64,000 nt of DNA from Sinotaia quadrata (GCA_028829895.1 CM054182.1:63606379-63670378); one strand, 5' to 3'; positions 37,831 to 50,711 are shown, counted from the first letter of the stretch. A program made the numbers and translations. The notes: generated by a model not told the origin, from the letters alone.

Positions 37831-38793
37831 TAATTAAAGTCGCGTTATACAAATATTGCTCTATAAGGACTTTCTCTTGTCTAAAGTCACATTATATTTC
37901 ATGACACGTCACGCTTAAAAATAGTATATTCGATTAGGGCAGGTCTCTGTTTAAACAGTCACACGCTAATCAACCTCACCGTGTGTGACTATCGTTTCCA
38001 ATTAGGTCACTCGTTTTTAACGTCACACTAAAGGGAAAACATACCACAATTTCACGAACTTCTTGCCAGGAGCAGGGTAGAAGGAAGCCAAATGTCTATC
38101 CACCCTGCAATTCTACATATCCACCCCGTAGTTCTACATAACCGCCCTGTAATTCTACAAATAATTTATCCGGGGTATTACTGCTATAGGGCCTACGATG
38201 TTTCCTGTATTTATGACAAGCCAGAAAGAAATTGTCACTTCTCAGTAATGTCGGATTCTCATACAGGTGAAGAAAGGTAAAAAGAGTGGGTGGGTAGGAG
38301 AGATAGATATGAGGTTGGGTGGGTGTGGGGTGAGATAAACCAGTGCACCATGTCAGTATGCAAACGACTGATAAAAATCAATTGGGTTTGAAAATACATT
38401 ATTTGCGAAGACCGCTTGTACTTTTACCCAACCAAGTCAAATTCCACACTGAAAGGCGCCATACTTGTTAAGTCTTTAGGTGAGTCATCTCTTCGCGGGA
38501 CCACACTCCTTTCTTGTGGCCATGAAACCGATTTTTCTTAATATTTTGGGAGAGCGCTCGTTACTTTCTTTTTCTTTTTTTATAGTAACTAAGCGATATC
38601 TCGCTAATGTAATAGAGTATTTAGACTACAGTCTCTGTGAATCACAAAAAATTACACCTTACATTGATAACTATCACTCACATAAGTATACAATTTATGT
38701 TAAATAGGCCTACCAGAGCAAAACAGCAAAGCACTTACAGATCACAGTAGAGATACTCTTGCTCCTATTACTACTACTTTTTCCCTTTCACTC
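37831..38793. other. Non-coding; small repeats
   Basis: Short units of tctacat and ccgccctgtaattctaca at 38090-38160. A donor-like TTTAG/GTGAGT occurs at 38479. No gene can be supported. Confidence 0.45.
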
Positions 38794-38797
38794 ACAA

Positions 38798-38845
<48 letters not shown>

Positions 38846-38863
38846 GCACGCACGCACGCACAC
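38794..38863. repeat. (CA)n(CGCA)n microsatellite
   Basis: CA tract followed by CGCA tetranucleotides. Confidence 0.95.
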
Positions 38864-39165
38864 AAGACTATTTATATATTTACGCACAAAACAAGTTAAT
38901 GATTCCCATAAATAAAAAGCTTTTCATCGCAATTTATTTCCATTAATATATCATTCAGGTCGTCTTCTCTCACGCCTATTTCACCCCCCAGCCTCATGGT
39001 TCCCAAAGCTCTGATTTCGTGGCCCAGTGTTATCTGTTATCTGTTCCACTGAAATCAATATTATATTAAACCAGCAAGGTTGTGTGATAAGAACATGCAC
39101 TTTGACGTCAAATTCCATTTGCTGCTTCGATCAGCTAAGAGATAATCAAATGTATGGGCCTATGT

Positions 39166-39232
39166 ACCCCACCCTTTGTACCCCACCCTTTGTACCCCAC
39201 CCTTTCATCCCCACCCTTTCATCCCCACTCAC
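39166..39232. repeat. 14-bp minisatellite, five units
   Basis: Units of tgtaccccaccctt, the last two changed to tcatccccaccctt. Confidence 0.9.
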
Positions 39233-40344
39233 AAACAAGTTGATGTGCAACTTTTATGTGGCAGACTTGAGATGGGGGAAGGGTGCAAACAAGTTAGAAG
39301 AAATGCCTTTTTGGTGATAAGAAAATGAAATAATAATTGTTTTTATTTCATTTTAATGCAGATTTCTTTTATTTTCTTCACAATATATATCAGTATATCC
39401 AAGAACTATGTTTTGCAATTATCCTGAGTTGATCCCAAACTGCTAGTTTTGTAAATTACTAAAGTATCCAGTGTTCACATATGTAACCTGGCAATGCTCA
39501 AAACATACCTAGCTTATTATGAACTAGATAAGCCCACAGCTTTGCTCACGTAAATGTCAGTTTTCAGGTTGTGTTTCTTAGAGTAAAATTATTTTATAGT
39601 ATGTTTTAGCATTTCGTGAGATATAAATCACTTTCTCTTTCACGTTCACCAAGACATATTAAGGTTTCATCTTTTGGGGGAAAGCTTTGTAAAAATAAGA
39701 GCTAACTCCACTGCATAATGTAACCCACCAAAAAATATTTATTACAGTGAAAAAGTCTGAGACTGAGAAATGCCATTTTGAGTGAAACCACGAAGTGTCT
39801 GCAATGCATGGAGATCAGAACTATTTCTAGCCTGTTGTACTATGCCGTTCATAAGCCATGACCCTGTACACATGTTCTTAACTACTTCCATAGTTTTAAG
39901 GCTGCTGGTGAGTTCACTTATGGGATAGAGTGATGTTATAAGCCTACCTTGATGATAGGGCATCCATACTGTTACATGTCAAAGGGCAAATTATGCCTGA
40001 CTTCCTATCGAAAAATTAATTTTTATTGTCATATTAATCTCTTTTGATGTTTCATCTTTTGTATCATACATTCCATTGCACCAGCAATTGCAGCCAAATT
40101 AATTAAGTGTATGCATCGCACTGTAAGCAGATTATGGGCAATTAAGAAAATTCCATGCATGTTAAAATGAAATTGCTGATCACTATAAGTCAATTACACA
40201 ATACACTTGAACAATAGTAGAGATGAGGTTGTTGTTCAAGCCCGACACTCAAACAACAGAATTCCCGCCACTAATCCTTAGATGTGGATAAATAGTGTGA
40301 AACCAAATTGGGAAATTATTCAAGAGGGAACCTTGCCTACACTT
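39233..40344. other. Non-coding, no supported gene
   Basis: AT-rich. Nothing can be supported. Confidence 0.5.
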
Positions 40345-40645
40345 ACAAGGGTTGCACATATTCCATGAATCGAACATAAGCCCGCTAAATATTCAGACAA
40401 GGTAACACATTGATTTCTTCAATTTATTAAGAATGTAATAACGTGATTCTATAATCCACTTGTGTGTGACATATTTCTATTTTAATTGTAACACACATGT
40501 GCATGGTTTAAACATTTTATATCTTCCTTGTAAAAATACGAATTGTGGGTCAATTTTAATAGGACACCTAATTGTCTGTTGCCACTACGTACGGATAAGT
40601 GAACTATAGGGGTATCGCTCATGGAAATATTGCTTAGCATAATTT
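40345..40645. repeat. Dispersed AT-rich repeat, copy 2
   Basis: Contiguous counterpart of the two parts found near 33.4 kb (inverted) and 33.7-33.9 kb (direct). It shows what the family looked like before the rearrangement there. Confidence 0.6.
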
Positions 40646-40867
40646 ATTTTCAGGCTACATTTGGGGTGTGGAAAGGGAGAAGAGACGATACAAAAGCCTT
40701 GCAAGATTCATAAACACACTTCCCTTAGCTTATGAAATATAATTGCAGATCGGTATAACAACTAAAATGTCCACAATCACTTTTGATCCTCAGAATGGAG
40801 TACTCACGCCTTCGCTCCAAGCCAATGTCTCTTGTCTCATTTGAAGCAATCGCCACGTATACGGAGT

Positions 40868-41025
40868 CAAAGGAAAACAATTTTGCCAACCTGATTGTTT
40901 ATGTATTGCCAGCCTGATAGAAAAAGATTTTGCCAGCCAGAGAGAAAACAGTTTTGCCAGCCTGATAGAAAAATATTTTGACAGCCAGAGAGAAAACACT
41001 TTTTCCATCCTGGTAGAAAACGGGT
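40868..41025. repeat. Minisatellite, about 24-bp period
   Basis: Alternating units ttttgccagcctgatagaaa and ttttgccagccagagagaaa. The 104-codon minus ORF 40790-41104 runs through it and is rejected. Confidence 0.85.
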
Positions 41026-41578
41026 TTTGAAACCATGTTAGGAAAAATGTGCCCCCTACCAACCACTTACTGCAAGGTATCGGTTTCTTGCATGCTGGCA
41101 ACACTAAACAAGCCCCTGAATAACGGTGCCATTGAAATCCACAGAAATCTTAGACTGCTCCCATTAGGATTCACCATTGTCCCAACGTAGTCAAGTCAGA
41201 TTGTGCCATTTGCACGATGGGGGTCGGGGGGGGGAGAGGAAGGGAGAGGATAAATATAAGACAAAAGGGGGAGCAAACTGAATGTGTGTTGGTCGGTCGC
41301 ATAAGACGGAAAGTTTTGAAGTGTGTGGGGAAGGAGGGTTGTGATCTGAAACACCGATTGAATGCCAGATTAGGCAGCAGTAGCTACGACAACGAAAGAC
41401 CAACCAATATATTCAGCACATTTTATAGCTTCAGATACGGAGGTATTTATGTCTGTTGTTATGTCTTTCAAAGACGCTAACATGCAATAACAGTGAGGGC
41501 TCTGCATAAATTTATGTTTGCGCTGATTTAATTATTTCGTGTCTGCAGAAATCTGTTCACACACCACCCATCTGTCCA

Positions 41579-41588
41579 CTCTCTCTCT

Positions 41589-41629
<41 letters not shown>

Positions 41630-41630
41630 C
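41579..41630. repeat. (CT)n(CA)n microsatellite
   Basis: Shorter version of the compound tract at 35667-35772. Confidence 0.95.
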
Positions 41631-42239
41631 TACACACATACGTATTAGGAGTGACTTCAGGCTGTCGATTATAAACAGTTTAATTTTTAACAGCAAAATC
41701 ATTTGTTCTGTCTAGGGTTATCTTCACGAGATCACAATAAAACAACACACATCTTTTCTCTCGTCCTTTGCCTTCATAGTGAATGGCTGATTTTACGGTC
41801 AGGTGCAAACGCGCAGAAAAGAGTCTCGTGCCACGGTTGCCGAGAGAAAAACTGTGCGCTATCTGGAATACTACCAAAATTCTTCAATGTCAAACTTCAT
41901 CTACCCAAAACATTACGCAGCCTCTAGCACACGGGACCAGATTCATCATCCCATCCGGGAAAGAAAAGTAGGTGGATACATGAAAGCAGGGAATTTCACC
42001 GCACATAAATAGACTTGAATTAAGTCTTTTCGAGAATCAGGATAACGTCCTATTCCTCTGCGACTATATGCTCTCGTACCACCCCACTCGCTCATCCATT
42101 TTTACCCCATACCCTCCCATTTCTTCTTTAAAAAAAAAATATTTACACATGGATCGTTGATAGTGTGAAGCAGACAGTCTGCATGCCTAGGTAAAGACAG
42201 CTGGAAAGGAACAAATGATGATAATGTGAATTGCATTTC
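41631..42239. other. Non-coding; three overlapping short ORFs
   Basis: Around 41700-42010 three plus frames are open for 62-74 codons, after an acceptor-like cttcatag at 41780. None resembles a known family. Confidence 0.35.
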
Positions 42240-42745
42240 AGGAGTGATTGTAGATTTTGAAGGTTGGCGTAAAACTGCTCTGGTAGTGATTGATAAATGT
42301 TTATTGATACGGATTGTAATTAAAGGGAAATGATTACGTCACTGCGTTAATATGATTGCGTTTAACGGTATATAAAGTGCACTGGTAGTGAGTGATAAAT
42401 GTTTATTGATAAGGACTGCAGTTAAAGTGCAATGTATTAATGATTATATACATTTCATTAATATGACTCCATTTTATAATTTATAAAGTGCTCTGATAAT
42501 GTCTGTGTACACTACATTAATAATGATTTTGTGTAAGGTGCACTATTAAAATTGTCTCTTTCCACTGTACATTAATAATGATTGTGTGTAAAGAGCACTA
42601 AAAGTGATAATGATTGAGAATAAAATACACTGATTATGAGTAAGTAAAATGCATTAAAAATGAGAGTTAGGTGCAATGATAATGGCAGTGTAAACTGTTT
42701 AAATAATGACTGTGTATAGTGCCTTAACAGTGAATTTTGTAAAAA
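42240..42745. repeat. Degenerate minisatellite
   Basis: Two units of about 100 bp (42275-42375 and 42376-42475: ggtagtga.tgataaatgttt) pass into shorter diverged units with attaataatgattgtgtaaa to about 42745. Confidence 0.65.
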
Positions 42746-42764
42746 TTTGGAATACCGATTGAAA

Positions 42765-43060
42765 TGGAATCAAAGGTGATGAGAATAGACGTGGTTTTGA
42801 CCACAGCAGTAATGACGTCAAAGATGGTGAGAGTGAACGTGTTTGACCACAGCAGTAATGACGTCAAAGGTTATAAGAGTGGACGTATTTTTGACCACAG
42901 CAATAATGACGTCAAAGGTTATGATAGTGGATGTGCTTTTGACCACATCAGTAATGACGTCAAAGGTTATGATAGTGGATGTGCTTTTGACCACATCAGT
43001 AATGACGTCAGAGGTGGTGAGAGTGGACGTGGCTTTGACCAAACAGAAGTGGCTGCCAAT
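42765..43060. repeat. 48-bp minisatellite carrying a CRE in every unit
   Basis: Each unit contains gtttgaccaca.cagtaa followed by the palindrome TGACGTCA. Perfect palindromes start at 42813, 42859, 42907, 42955 and 43003 (spacings 46, 48, 48, 48). TGACGTCA is the consensus cAMP response element bound by CREB/ATF factors. The ORFs on both strands result from the 48-bp period. Confidence 0.9.
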
Positions 43061-43529
43061 CGAAGGTGATGAGAAGAGTTGTAAAAGTATTCATCATGTA
43101 TACAATTAACGGGAAAACCACTGGCCATACACACAACGTGGTTGATTTTAAATAAAATAAATTAATAAAATCCCAAAGTATTCAGGGTGTCAAAGGGGTG
43201 GGTTGGTATTTGATTTCTTTTAGCATGCATACAAGCAGTCATTTCGTACATATGAGGACAAGAGAGGCGACGCAGAAATTTAAAGCACTATTTCGGACAC
43301 TAATAACATCCCTCCCATCTTACTCTCTCCCTCCCTCATTCTCTCTCCACACACACAATACAAACATTTCAACCTGTATCATTTAAATTATCATTTATAT
43401 TTTCGAGAGCAGAAAAGCATGCACTACAGTCCTAGATTTGTACGAGGACTATTCACACGACAAAATGCAAGCTATTTAAACTGAAATAAGGCCGGTCGTT
43501 GTATTCGGAATCTCCCGATAAATCGATCA
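43061..43529. other. Non-coding, no supported gene
   Basis: Nothing can be supported. Confidence 0.5.
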
Positions 43530-43878
43530 TAAGGCATAAGCTAACGATCGCCTTTATAACCGGATTCGAGTTATGTTCAAATTCAACGTAATACAATAGA
43601 GTACTTCTTCAACAAAGAAACTTTCGGTCTATCCCTATAGGATGAGTTTGTTATGAACAAGTGTGAGACTATTAGTCAGAAAAACTACTCATCCAGTTGG
43701 AACTGGTTTGGATTGCATCAGCAATTTCTATAATATTCTCAACCCAAGTTGTTTACTACAACTCTGACACAAAACATACCATCATAAGGAGTACCCAACA
43801 TCAGGTCACTTTGACAATGTAGCAATTTGTATAACAATTAAGTTTAGAAATAGGGATAGGTAAATTTACTCCGCCACA
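43530..43878 (-). mobile_element. LTR-like repeat copy C (5'-part only)
   Basis: The minus strand begins TGTGGCGGAG and follows copies A and D for about 350 bp, up to gttagctta. It shares with D a segment absent from A and B (tctcacac and gaaagtttctttg), so A/B and C/D look like two subfamilies. The rest of the element is missing. Confidence 0.7.
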
Positions 43879-44828
43879 CGACCAGTGTTCCCTGTGAGGC
43901 ACGCTGCTGCTCGGCCGCGCAGCTCATTAGAAAATGCCGGGCAGCAGTTTCAAAATTCCGCGCACAAGTTTTTGTAGCAAGTTCAAACAACTGCTAGTTC
44001 CACGCACACAGGAAAAGTTCCGCACACACAGGAAAAATATTAGAGGAAACGTTTTTGACGATCATTTTGAATTTCGATCTCGCTGGTTCGAAAAGTGTTC
44101 ATAAGTATAAAGGAAAAACTTGCTAATAAATAAATAAATAAATATATGGATGTGGAATGAAAGACTATGTCACTATAGCATTCAATATCCTCGGGTACTG
44201 GAAGGGACGAGGTGGTACGTTTATTCCATTTAGAAGAGCCTGGCGATAAAGTTAATTTCACATTAAATTACAATGGACAGGTATTCAAATCATACAGGTG
44301 TATGGACAGAGCTGATACCGATGACTTGTCAAAAAGATTAACATTCTGTCAATTAATATTATCGATTGAAGTACACAAGATAGGACCGGCTTTAGAGAAG
44401 AATTGAAAACGCACAGATATGTGGACAAAAATTAATTCAATATCTTGTTAAAAAGTTTAACATTCGTTCAATTAATGCTATCTATTGCAGTAAAATAGAT
44501 GAGGCCGGCTTTAAAGGAGATTCGAAACGTATTAAACTTTTAGTGTGAACATTTTGATGAAAGAAAAAAATGTCAAATCTTGAGCAGCAACGAGATAAAT
44601 AAATAATATATACTGACACATACTGCTTATTTAATGACAAGCATTTGCGTCATTGACAGCTGCTGTTAGGTTATTGCTGTGAGTAGATGTTGGGTTATTA
44701 CTCTGTGTGCGCGTGCAGCTTTTGGTTAGTTGTTACTCTGTGGAGTGTGTGTATGCTCTTCTATTGTATGTGTGTGGATATCACTCAGATAACGTGTCAA
44801 TGTGTTTGTATGCGTGTGTGTGCGTGCG

Positions 44829-44830
<2 letters not shown>
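43879..44830. other. Non-coding; local duplication
   Basis: Segments 44230-44410 and 44411-44530 share attaa, acattc.gtcaattaat and gaccggctttaaag-like blocks. No gene can be supported. Confidence 0.45.

Positions 44831-44884
<54 letters not shown>
44831..44884. repeat. (TG)n microsatellite
   Basis: Perfect TG tract with TG-rich flanks. Confidence 0.95.
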
Positions 44885-44888
<4 letters not shown>

Positions 44889-45379
44889 TCTAAGAAGTGG
44901 GAAGAGAGACATTATTAATAAGTATTCTGTATAGTATGACTTCGTTGAAAGTATATACAAGTTCAAGATTGCCTGTAAATGAGTTTTATCCTATTTGTGT
45001 ATTGATTGTTAATTTTTCATGCAATAATTCTTTCTACAGCTGCTAGTTTCTAAGACAGGGCATATGTTGAGTGCGGGCTCCCTTGTAAAACACACCGCGG
45101 TAAGCGTACTCATAATATAGAGAGGTGAAGAGAAGTGTGGGCAAGTAACTCAGTCAAGCACTTCCAGCGGTTGCCTAACACACTCCTTTCCATCTCCTGA
45201 TTCATAACGGTCTACATTTTTTTTTTTAATCTTAAAAATGTGGCTGAGAGAGAATACTTGTTTGTGCCTGCCTACAGTTTCTATGATCGTAATTGCGTCA
45301 CTGGGTCAAATGGTTAGGTGAAGAACAATCAACAAAATAGCAGTAGTGGTGTGGGAAAAGTCTGCACTTGATCCAGTTT

Positions 45380-45640
45380 GAATGAATATTTAAATATTTT
45401 CAATGTCAACTATTTCGTTAACTAAAGTCCAGAACAATTTTCAATGCTTTTTAAGTAGCTTGTTAAATAATGACCAGAACCATTTTCAATACAAAGTATT
45501 TTGTTAACTAAGGACCTGAGCAACTTTCAATGCTGACTATTTTGTTAATTAGGGAACTCAGCAACTTTCAATGCTGACTATTTTGTTAATTAGGGAACTC
45601 AGCAACTTTCAATGCTGGCTGTTGTGTTGTAAGTTTGATA
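45380..45640. repeat. Minisatellite, about 45-bp period
   Basis: Five units of caactttcaatgctgactat and tttgttaa, homogenised at the right end. Confidence 0.8.
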
Positions 45641-45659
45641 TTTTGGGAGTTTATCTGTC

Positions 45660-45790
45660 CAGAGGAAAACGGAGAGTAATTAAATTACAAACCACTCAGT
45701 AGTTACATTTCTACACAATCTGATCAAAAATAATCAAATTATAAACCACTCTGTAGTTACATTTGTACACAATCTGATTAAACTACAAAT
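45660..45790. repeat. Short tandem duplication
   Basis: Two to three units of aaattacaaaccactc and gtagttacatttctacacaatctgat. A similar two-unit duplication (aaacatctattacgatt, catgacgtaagcaaa) lies at 46150-46230. Confidence 0.7.
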
Positions 45791-46669
45791 TTATTCCTGT
45801 GGATTGGTTCTACAACAGTGTAAGAATCTACCTCCACCCTTTCTCTCTAAGAAAACATTTTACAATTTATTCCTAATTATTTATTATTTAATCCAAACTA
45901 GTATTTAACAGGTCACTTGTGTTTTCTTCACCACATTGATTCAATCAGCAAAAAAGCAATACAGGACAGCGTTCTCCATGTTTAGGCTAAACATTATATA
46001 TCCTTTCAGAGATTACAATCTCTACAGTTGTCATCAATTATTTGCTGTGTCTTCAGATATAGTCATCTGCACTTACAAATAAAGTTATTATTCGCCCATG
46101 ATCATAATTACACTATCCAACAGTCCTGCTTTAGTTTACACTCAAAATAAAACATCTATTACGATTAGACATTCATGACGTAAGCAAAAAGAAACATCTA
46201 TTACGATTTAGACATCATGACGTAAGCAAAATGATGACGTCTTTCATAGTGTTGTAACTATCACATCCTGCCAGATGATTATATTATGGTAAGTAATCTC
46301 ACAAGCACTCTTCTGTTTCCACATTTCATTGAAATGCCATAATAAAGAATACACGGAAAGAAACCAAATCTCCTGCAATATAAAATGTTCCTGATAACCA
46401 TCAATGTTGCCTTTAGTAAGAAACAAGTGTACATTAATTCAAAGGTCCCTCAAGAGACGGGTTTAAGGTGTCACTGCTGCCGTCAGTCTGAAACGGGTAG
46501 ATCAACTTCAAGATTCCTAGGAGATGTGTCAGTGTAATGTGTACGTGTGAGAGAGGACGGAAAATAAAAACTGTACCCATAATTACGCGTGGTGCGCGCG
46601 TGTATATAATTATCTGTGTCTGATGCATGTAATTTATACGCAGAAAATAAAAAAATAAAAACTGAATGT
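45791..46669. other. Non-coding, no supported gene
   Basis: AT-rich apart from the duplication at 46150-46230. Confidence 0.45.
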
Positions 46670-46702
46670 GTGTGTATGTGTGTGCGTGCGCGCGCGCGCG
46701 CT
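46670..46702. repeat. (TG)n(CG)n tract, Z-DNA prone
   Basis: Alternating purine-pyrimidine sequence ending in about eight CG steps. Confidence 0.85.
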
Positions 46703-46859
46703 TTAATATGAGAGAGAGGGGGGGAATTTCATGTATATGCCTGTGCGTTAGACGGATCAAAGTTGACGAGAAAAACAATTATACAGAATGGACATACTTT
46801 CTTTTTAAATATTTTTAATGTACATATTAACAAGTACTGAGCGCTTCAACCGTCATTTT

Positions 46860-47824
46860 ACCAGAACAGTTTCAACATAACTGACAAGTCGCCGTTCATA
46901 CTCCCCATCAGACTTGGTCCTAACTTGATTCCAGATACCACTTGACGGAAAGAAAATCGCGGAAAACTCAAATGAGAACACCGAAACTCAATCAGCGTGA
47001 CATAAATGCGAGTGTGTACCCTCTCCGAACACCAGAGAAGAGAGGGAAGACCTCACAGGAATCCACCAAAAACAGAGAACATCGCCAAGATGAAAAGTTT
47101 TAACGCAATTTTTGTGAGGTAAAGAAGTTATCGGTACAACAACAACAACTATATGAAGTCCGAAACGAGCAACTTAACGGTCTCCGTCTCGTTCGACCCA
47201 TTTCCAAGGTGAAGGCCGAAATCGACACGGTGTAAAGCCATTCACTAACGACGTAAACAGTACGATTGCAGTTGCCTCGACATCTGTTTTCGTCACGTTC
47301 TCGTCACTCAGTTCTGTCACAATTTATAACTGATAACACGTCGAACGGTCGAACGCTTTAGACGCGAACGCCAGGTGTCGAGAGTCTGTTTACATTGATT
47401 CCAGCCCGGAGTAAAATTGCTGCTCTCGACACAACTACATTTTTGTCCAGTCATTATTATTATATATAATTTCGCTTTCATTTATTATTTTAATTTACTA
47501 CGTTAGCTATTGTTTATTTTTGTTTTGTGGGTGTTTTTTTTTAAGGAACACAGCTGCAACGTCGGAATGTATTTTTTTAAAAAAACAGTTTTTAAACGAA
47601 TGAGTGGATATGCGGGCACATTCTACAAGTATGTCGAGTTAACTCTATGCTCTGGTCCGCCCTCTCAGTCAATCAAAAACCCCCAAGGCCATCTGTAATT
47701 AAGTGTTTTGTTTCCTGGCTCAGTTACTAGTACATTATCGGGGGAAAATGATATCGTAGCGATCTGAGTAAGTTGCAAGCGGATCTCGGGAAAGGCAAAC
47801 TGATTATTGCACGTCTAAGCGAGT
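46860..47824. other. GC-richer segment, possible 5' gene region
   Basis: CpG is more frequent than nearby. An ATG at 47090 in the context gccaagATGA is followed by ten codons and a donor-like GAG/GTAAAG at 47118/47119, which could be a short first coding exon. A perfect 10-bp inverted repeat GTGTCGAGAG / CTCTCGACAC lies at 47375-47384 and 47423-47432. No protein family is recognised. Confidence 0.25.
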
Positions 47825-47986
47825 ATGCAAATTTACACAGAATTCCCTCCCTTGAAAACATGAGGTGAATGGCGGCAAGCCCTCGGCGGGTCATGCCTAT
47901 TCGACACCGGAAGAGCCCGAACGAGGGATTGGTCAGTAGTACGCCACTACGAATATACTCACACTCCGGAAATTCGGCTATAAAAG
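47825..47986 (+). promoter_or_regulatory. Candidate promoter: octamer, CCAAT and TATA
   Basis: ATGCAAAT (47825-47832) is the POU/Oct octamer, ATTGG (47928-47932) is an inverted CCAAT core, and TATAAAAG (47979-47986) is a good TATA box. All lie within 162 bp of GC-richer sequence and in the usual order for a rightward promoter with a start near 48010. A CA microsatellite follows at once. No downstream coding exon was confirmed. Confidence 0.35.
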
Positions 47987-48069
47987 ACAAATTTTAAAAT
48001 ACTTATTTTTTCTGAGAATAAATCACTTCTACCTGGTCATGTCCACCTTTTGCTCATTCTCACGCGCAA

Positions 48070-48130
<61 letters not shown>

Positions 48131-48206
48131 CACAAGCGCACACTCTACGCACACGTGGCTATGAAACCTACAGCTGGTTGGCGAGGGTGTCGGTAAACGA
48201 TAGACC

Positions 48207-48270
<64 letters not shown>
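48070..48270. repeat. (CA)n and (TG)n in inverted orientation
   Basis: CA tract at 48070-48122 and TG tract at 48209-48270 lie 86 bp apart on the same strand, so they are complementary and can form a long hairpin or cruciform. The minus ORF 48029-48325 is rejected. Confidence 0.95.
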
Positions 48271-48275
<5 letters not shown>

Positions 48276-49202
48276 GTGTATGTGTTTGTCAACGTGTGCC
48301 GGTGTGTGAATGAATTGATTACCATGACAAGCTTTAAGTTACGATACCCTTAGCAGAGCTCATAGGCAATGTTTAGAACGTAGTGTATATATGTGGTTGT
48401 GTGTGTGTGCTGTGTAGTTGGCGCGCGCTGTGTGTGAATTGAATTCGAGAAAAATGAGAAACAATCAAATGACAAACATCAAATGTTATTAGACAGGCTG
48501 TCACAGTTTATATGTTCATCTGTATGTGTCCCTTACATGAGTTAAAGACGCGATAAATTCAGAGAGGGAGCCGAGTACAGGATATAGAGAAACAAAAGTA
48601 CAGATTAAAAAAAAATTGCGATTTAGATTTTCTTTCAGAATAAACACCGCCGTAATGCCACTGATTGTGACACGCAACATCCCTGTATCCGTGGGATTTT
48701 TAAGTATGGTTATATTGAAAAGGAAATGCAGAAGTGTTTGTATGTGGTGGGGACGGGATTGGAAGGGGGCGGAAATAGAACTTGAACATAGTATTGAATA
48801 TTCTTGAATATTCTACGCAGTGTAAATATGCATTAAGCAACACCGTATAATAAAACTCATCAAATATTTTTACTTTATACTATGTATATTTGTTTCTTTG
48901 TGTAGGTGCGCGTGTGAGTCAAAGCTTTATACTGACGCATCTTGTACCTCATAACGTTTACCACTACGCCTGCGTATGTAAGCGTGCGTGTTAAAAATTA
49001 GGAAAAAAAATCGTGTACTTTCACATCTTGGACGTTCCGTACACAATAATCTTTTAGCTTGCATGTATCAATCTGCTGATGTCAATCTAAGTGTGTAGTA
49101 AACATTGGAAAACTGCTCGTGTTGGTCTTAGTGTGTATAAACAAAATGTGTTAAACTGCCGGTGTCAGTCTAAATGTGTATAAACACAAAGTGGTAAACT
49201 GC
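48271..49202. other. Non-coding; short repeats
   Basis: Diverged units of gtgtataaacacaaa, gtggtaaactgc at 49080-49205. No gene can be supported. Confidence 0.5.
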
Positions 49203-49281
49203 TAAAAGTGTAGACCCCTATAAACAGAAAGTAGAAAACATGAGAAAGAATTCAGTGCACCACTCGCCAAAGACTTCTACT
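49203..49281. repeat. 79-bp segment, identical copy inside E2
   Basis: Identical over 79 bases to 53017-53095. Its flanking units here (taaactgc, tgtataaacaca) resemble its own start, so this is probably the original site. Confidence 0.9.
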
Positions 49282-50417
49282 GGCATAACTTGTGTCTCCT
49301 AAAACCAATGAATCACCCCCCTTTGCCTCGTGTGTACACGCACTGATGTAAGATTTATATGTTGACACCGGGAAAACCGCCTCCGTAAGCAAAATCCGAA
49401 ACAACAATATGGAGGCCTGCCCGCCTATGTTGCATACACCACAGCTATTAGGATTGACACATTTAGGCTCGGTGAACCATTTCACAAGCTGTTACTATTA
49501 GTACTACCACTAATACTACTAAACACTCCTTCCATCACCACCATCTCTTACTACTTGTCTGCTGACACTGTCAATCTAGACATACAGCCCCGATCATAAC
49601 ACAACATATATTAGGCCTGTCTACTTGAAAGTTGTTCTATCCATCACAGGAAGTGTGAGCCAGCCAACTATGCTGAGAACGAGTGCCCACAAAACGCAGA
49701 ATAAAGTAAAAGCTTTATAGAACGTCACAAAAACACGATTACTCATTCACGGACCGGATCCGATTCACAATCTGATGCATCAAGCCATTCGACTACATCG
49801 AAAACTGTTGCCATGGACCAGACTCACAAACGCAGTGACATCGGACTTTGTTTTTTTTGGCAAGCGTTCGAGACTTGTTCTGGCTCCCGCGATATGAATT
49901 TGACAAACTGATGGTAACAGTTGGTTGTCCACGACACAGTTACTCGTCAAAACCCCGTAATGACGACCATTTGATAAGTTCGCGCACCTACCCATTCCTA
50001 CACACACACACACACACTGACACCTACATTCCAGTCTCTGAGTGGTCGCAATGAAAGTCAGACTAATACGAACACAAATGTTTAGAAGAAATATTCCTAC
50101 TGGCAGGACCACTGTAAAATCATAATACATACTTGTAACATGTAAAATGAAATCCAATAGGAACTACCCACCCCCACCCACTGTCCTTCCCCAGCTCGTG
50201 GTGAGTGTTTAATACGGCCTGCCTTGTATAGGAATAAAAATTAAATCAATTTTTCTCTTTAAAAGCACACAACCATCACAACCACCACCCCGTGCTTCGT
50301 ACACTTTACAAAATATCTGTGTCAAACAGCTGTCAAGAAAACTTAAGAGTGTCTTTCATCGTTGGGACTAAAATAATTATCCGAGCGGTTTTCTCAACGA
50401 CATCCTGGCTGTTAAAT
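49282..50417. other. Non-coding, no supported gene
   Basis: Unrecognised ORFs of 77 codons (49252-49485, -) and 125 codons (49780-50157, -) are not accepted. Confidence 0.4.
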
Positions 50418-50711
50418 CTAATAAAAACGAGTATTTTCAGAGATACGAGTGTTATGGTACTCACGAAGGAAGTGGGCCAAAGCCATCGTCACGGTCGCAG
50501 CACAAAACATGGCACCATCTAAGTAAGAGATAGATTGGAAGGCACTACGGTAGCAAAACGGAGCAAACCATACTCCCACAAAATCAACCGACATTCTTTG
50601 ACGCTGCAAACAAGACTTGGTCGCTAAGTAGTCAGCGCACAGTCCACACACTGATTCAACTGGCACCACAACTGTCCACGAGCCTGCGAAAGTTTGCCAG
50701 ATCAAAACCAC
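50418..50711 (-). other. Unrecognised 97-codon ORF in GC-richer island
   Basis: A minus-strand ORF with several hydrophobic stretches (for example SVDFVGVWFAPF and AMFCAATVTMALA) lies downstream of a candidate minus-strand promoter. Near its end a GTGAGT donor-like site follows the codons for AHFL, so only the first part might be an exon. No family is recognised. It may be chance, but among the unexplained ORFs it has the best context. Confidence 0.25.
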
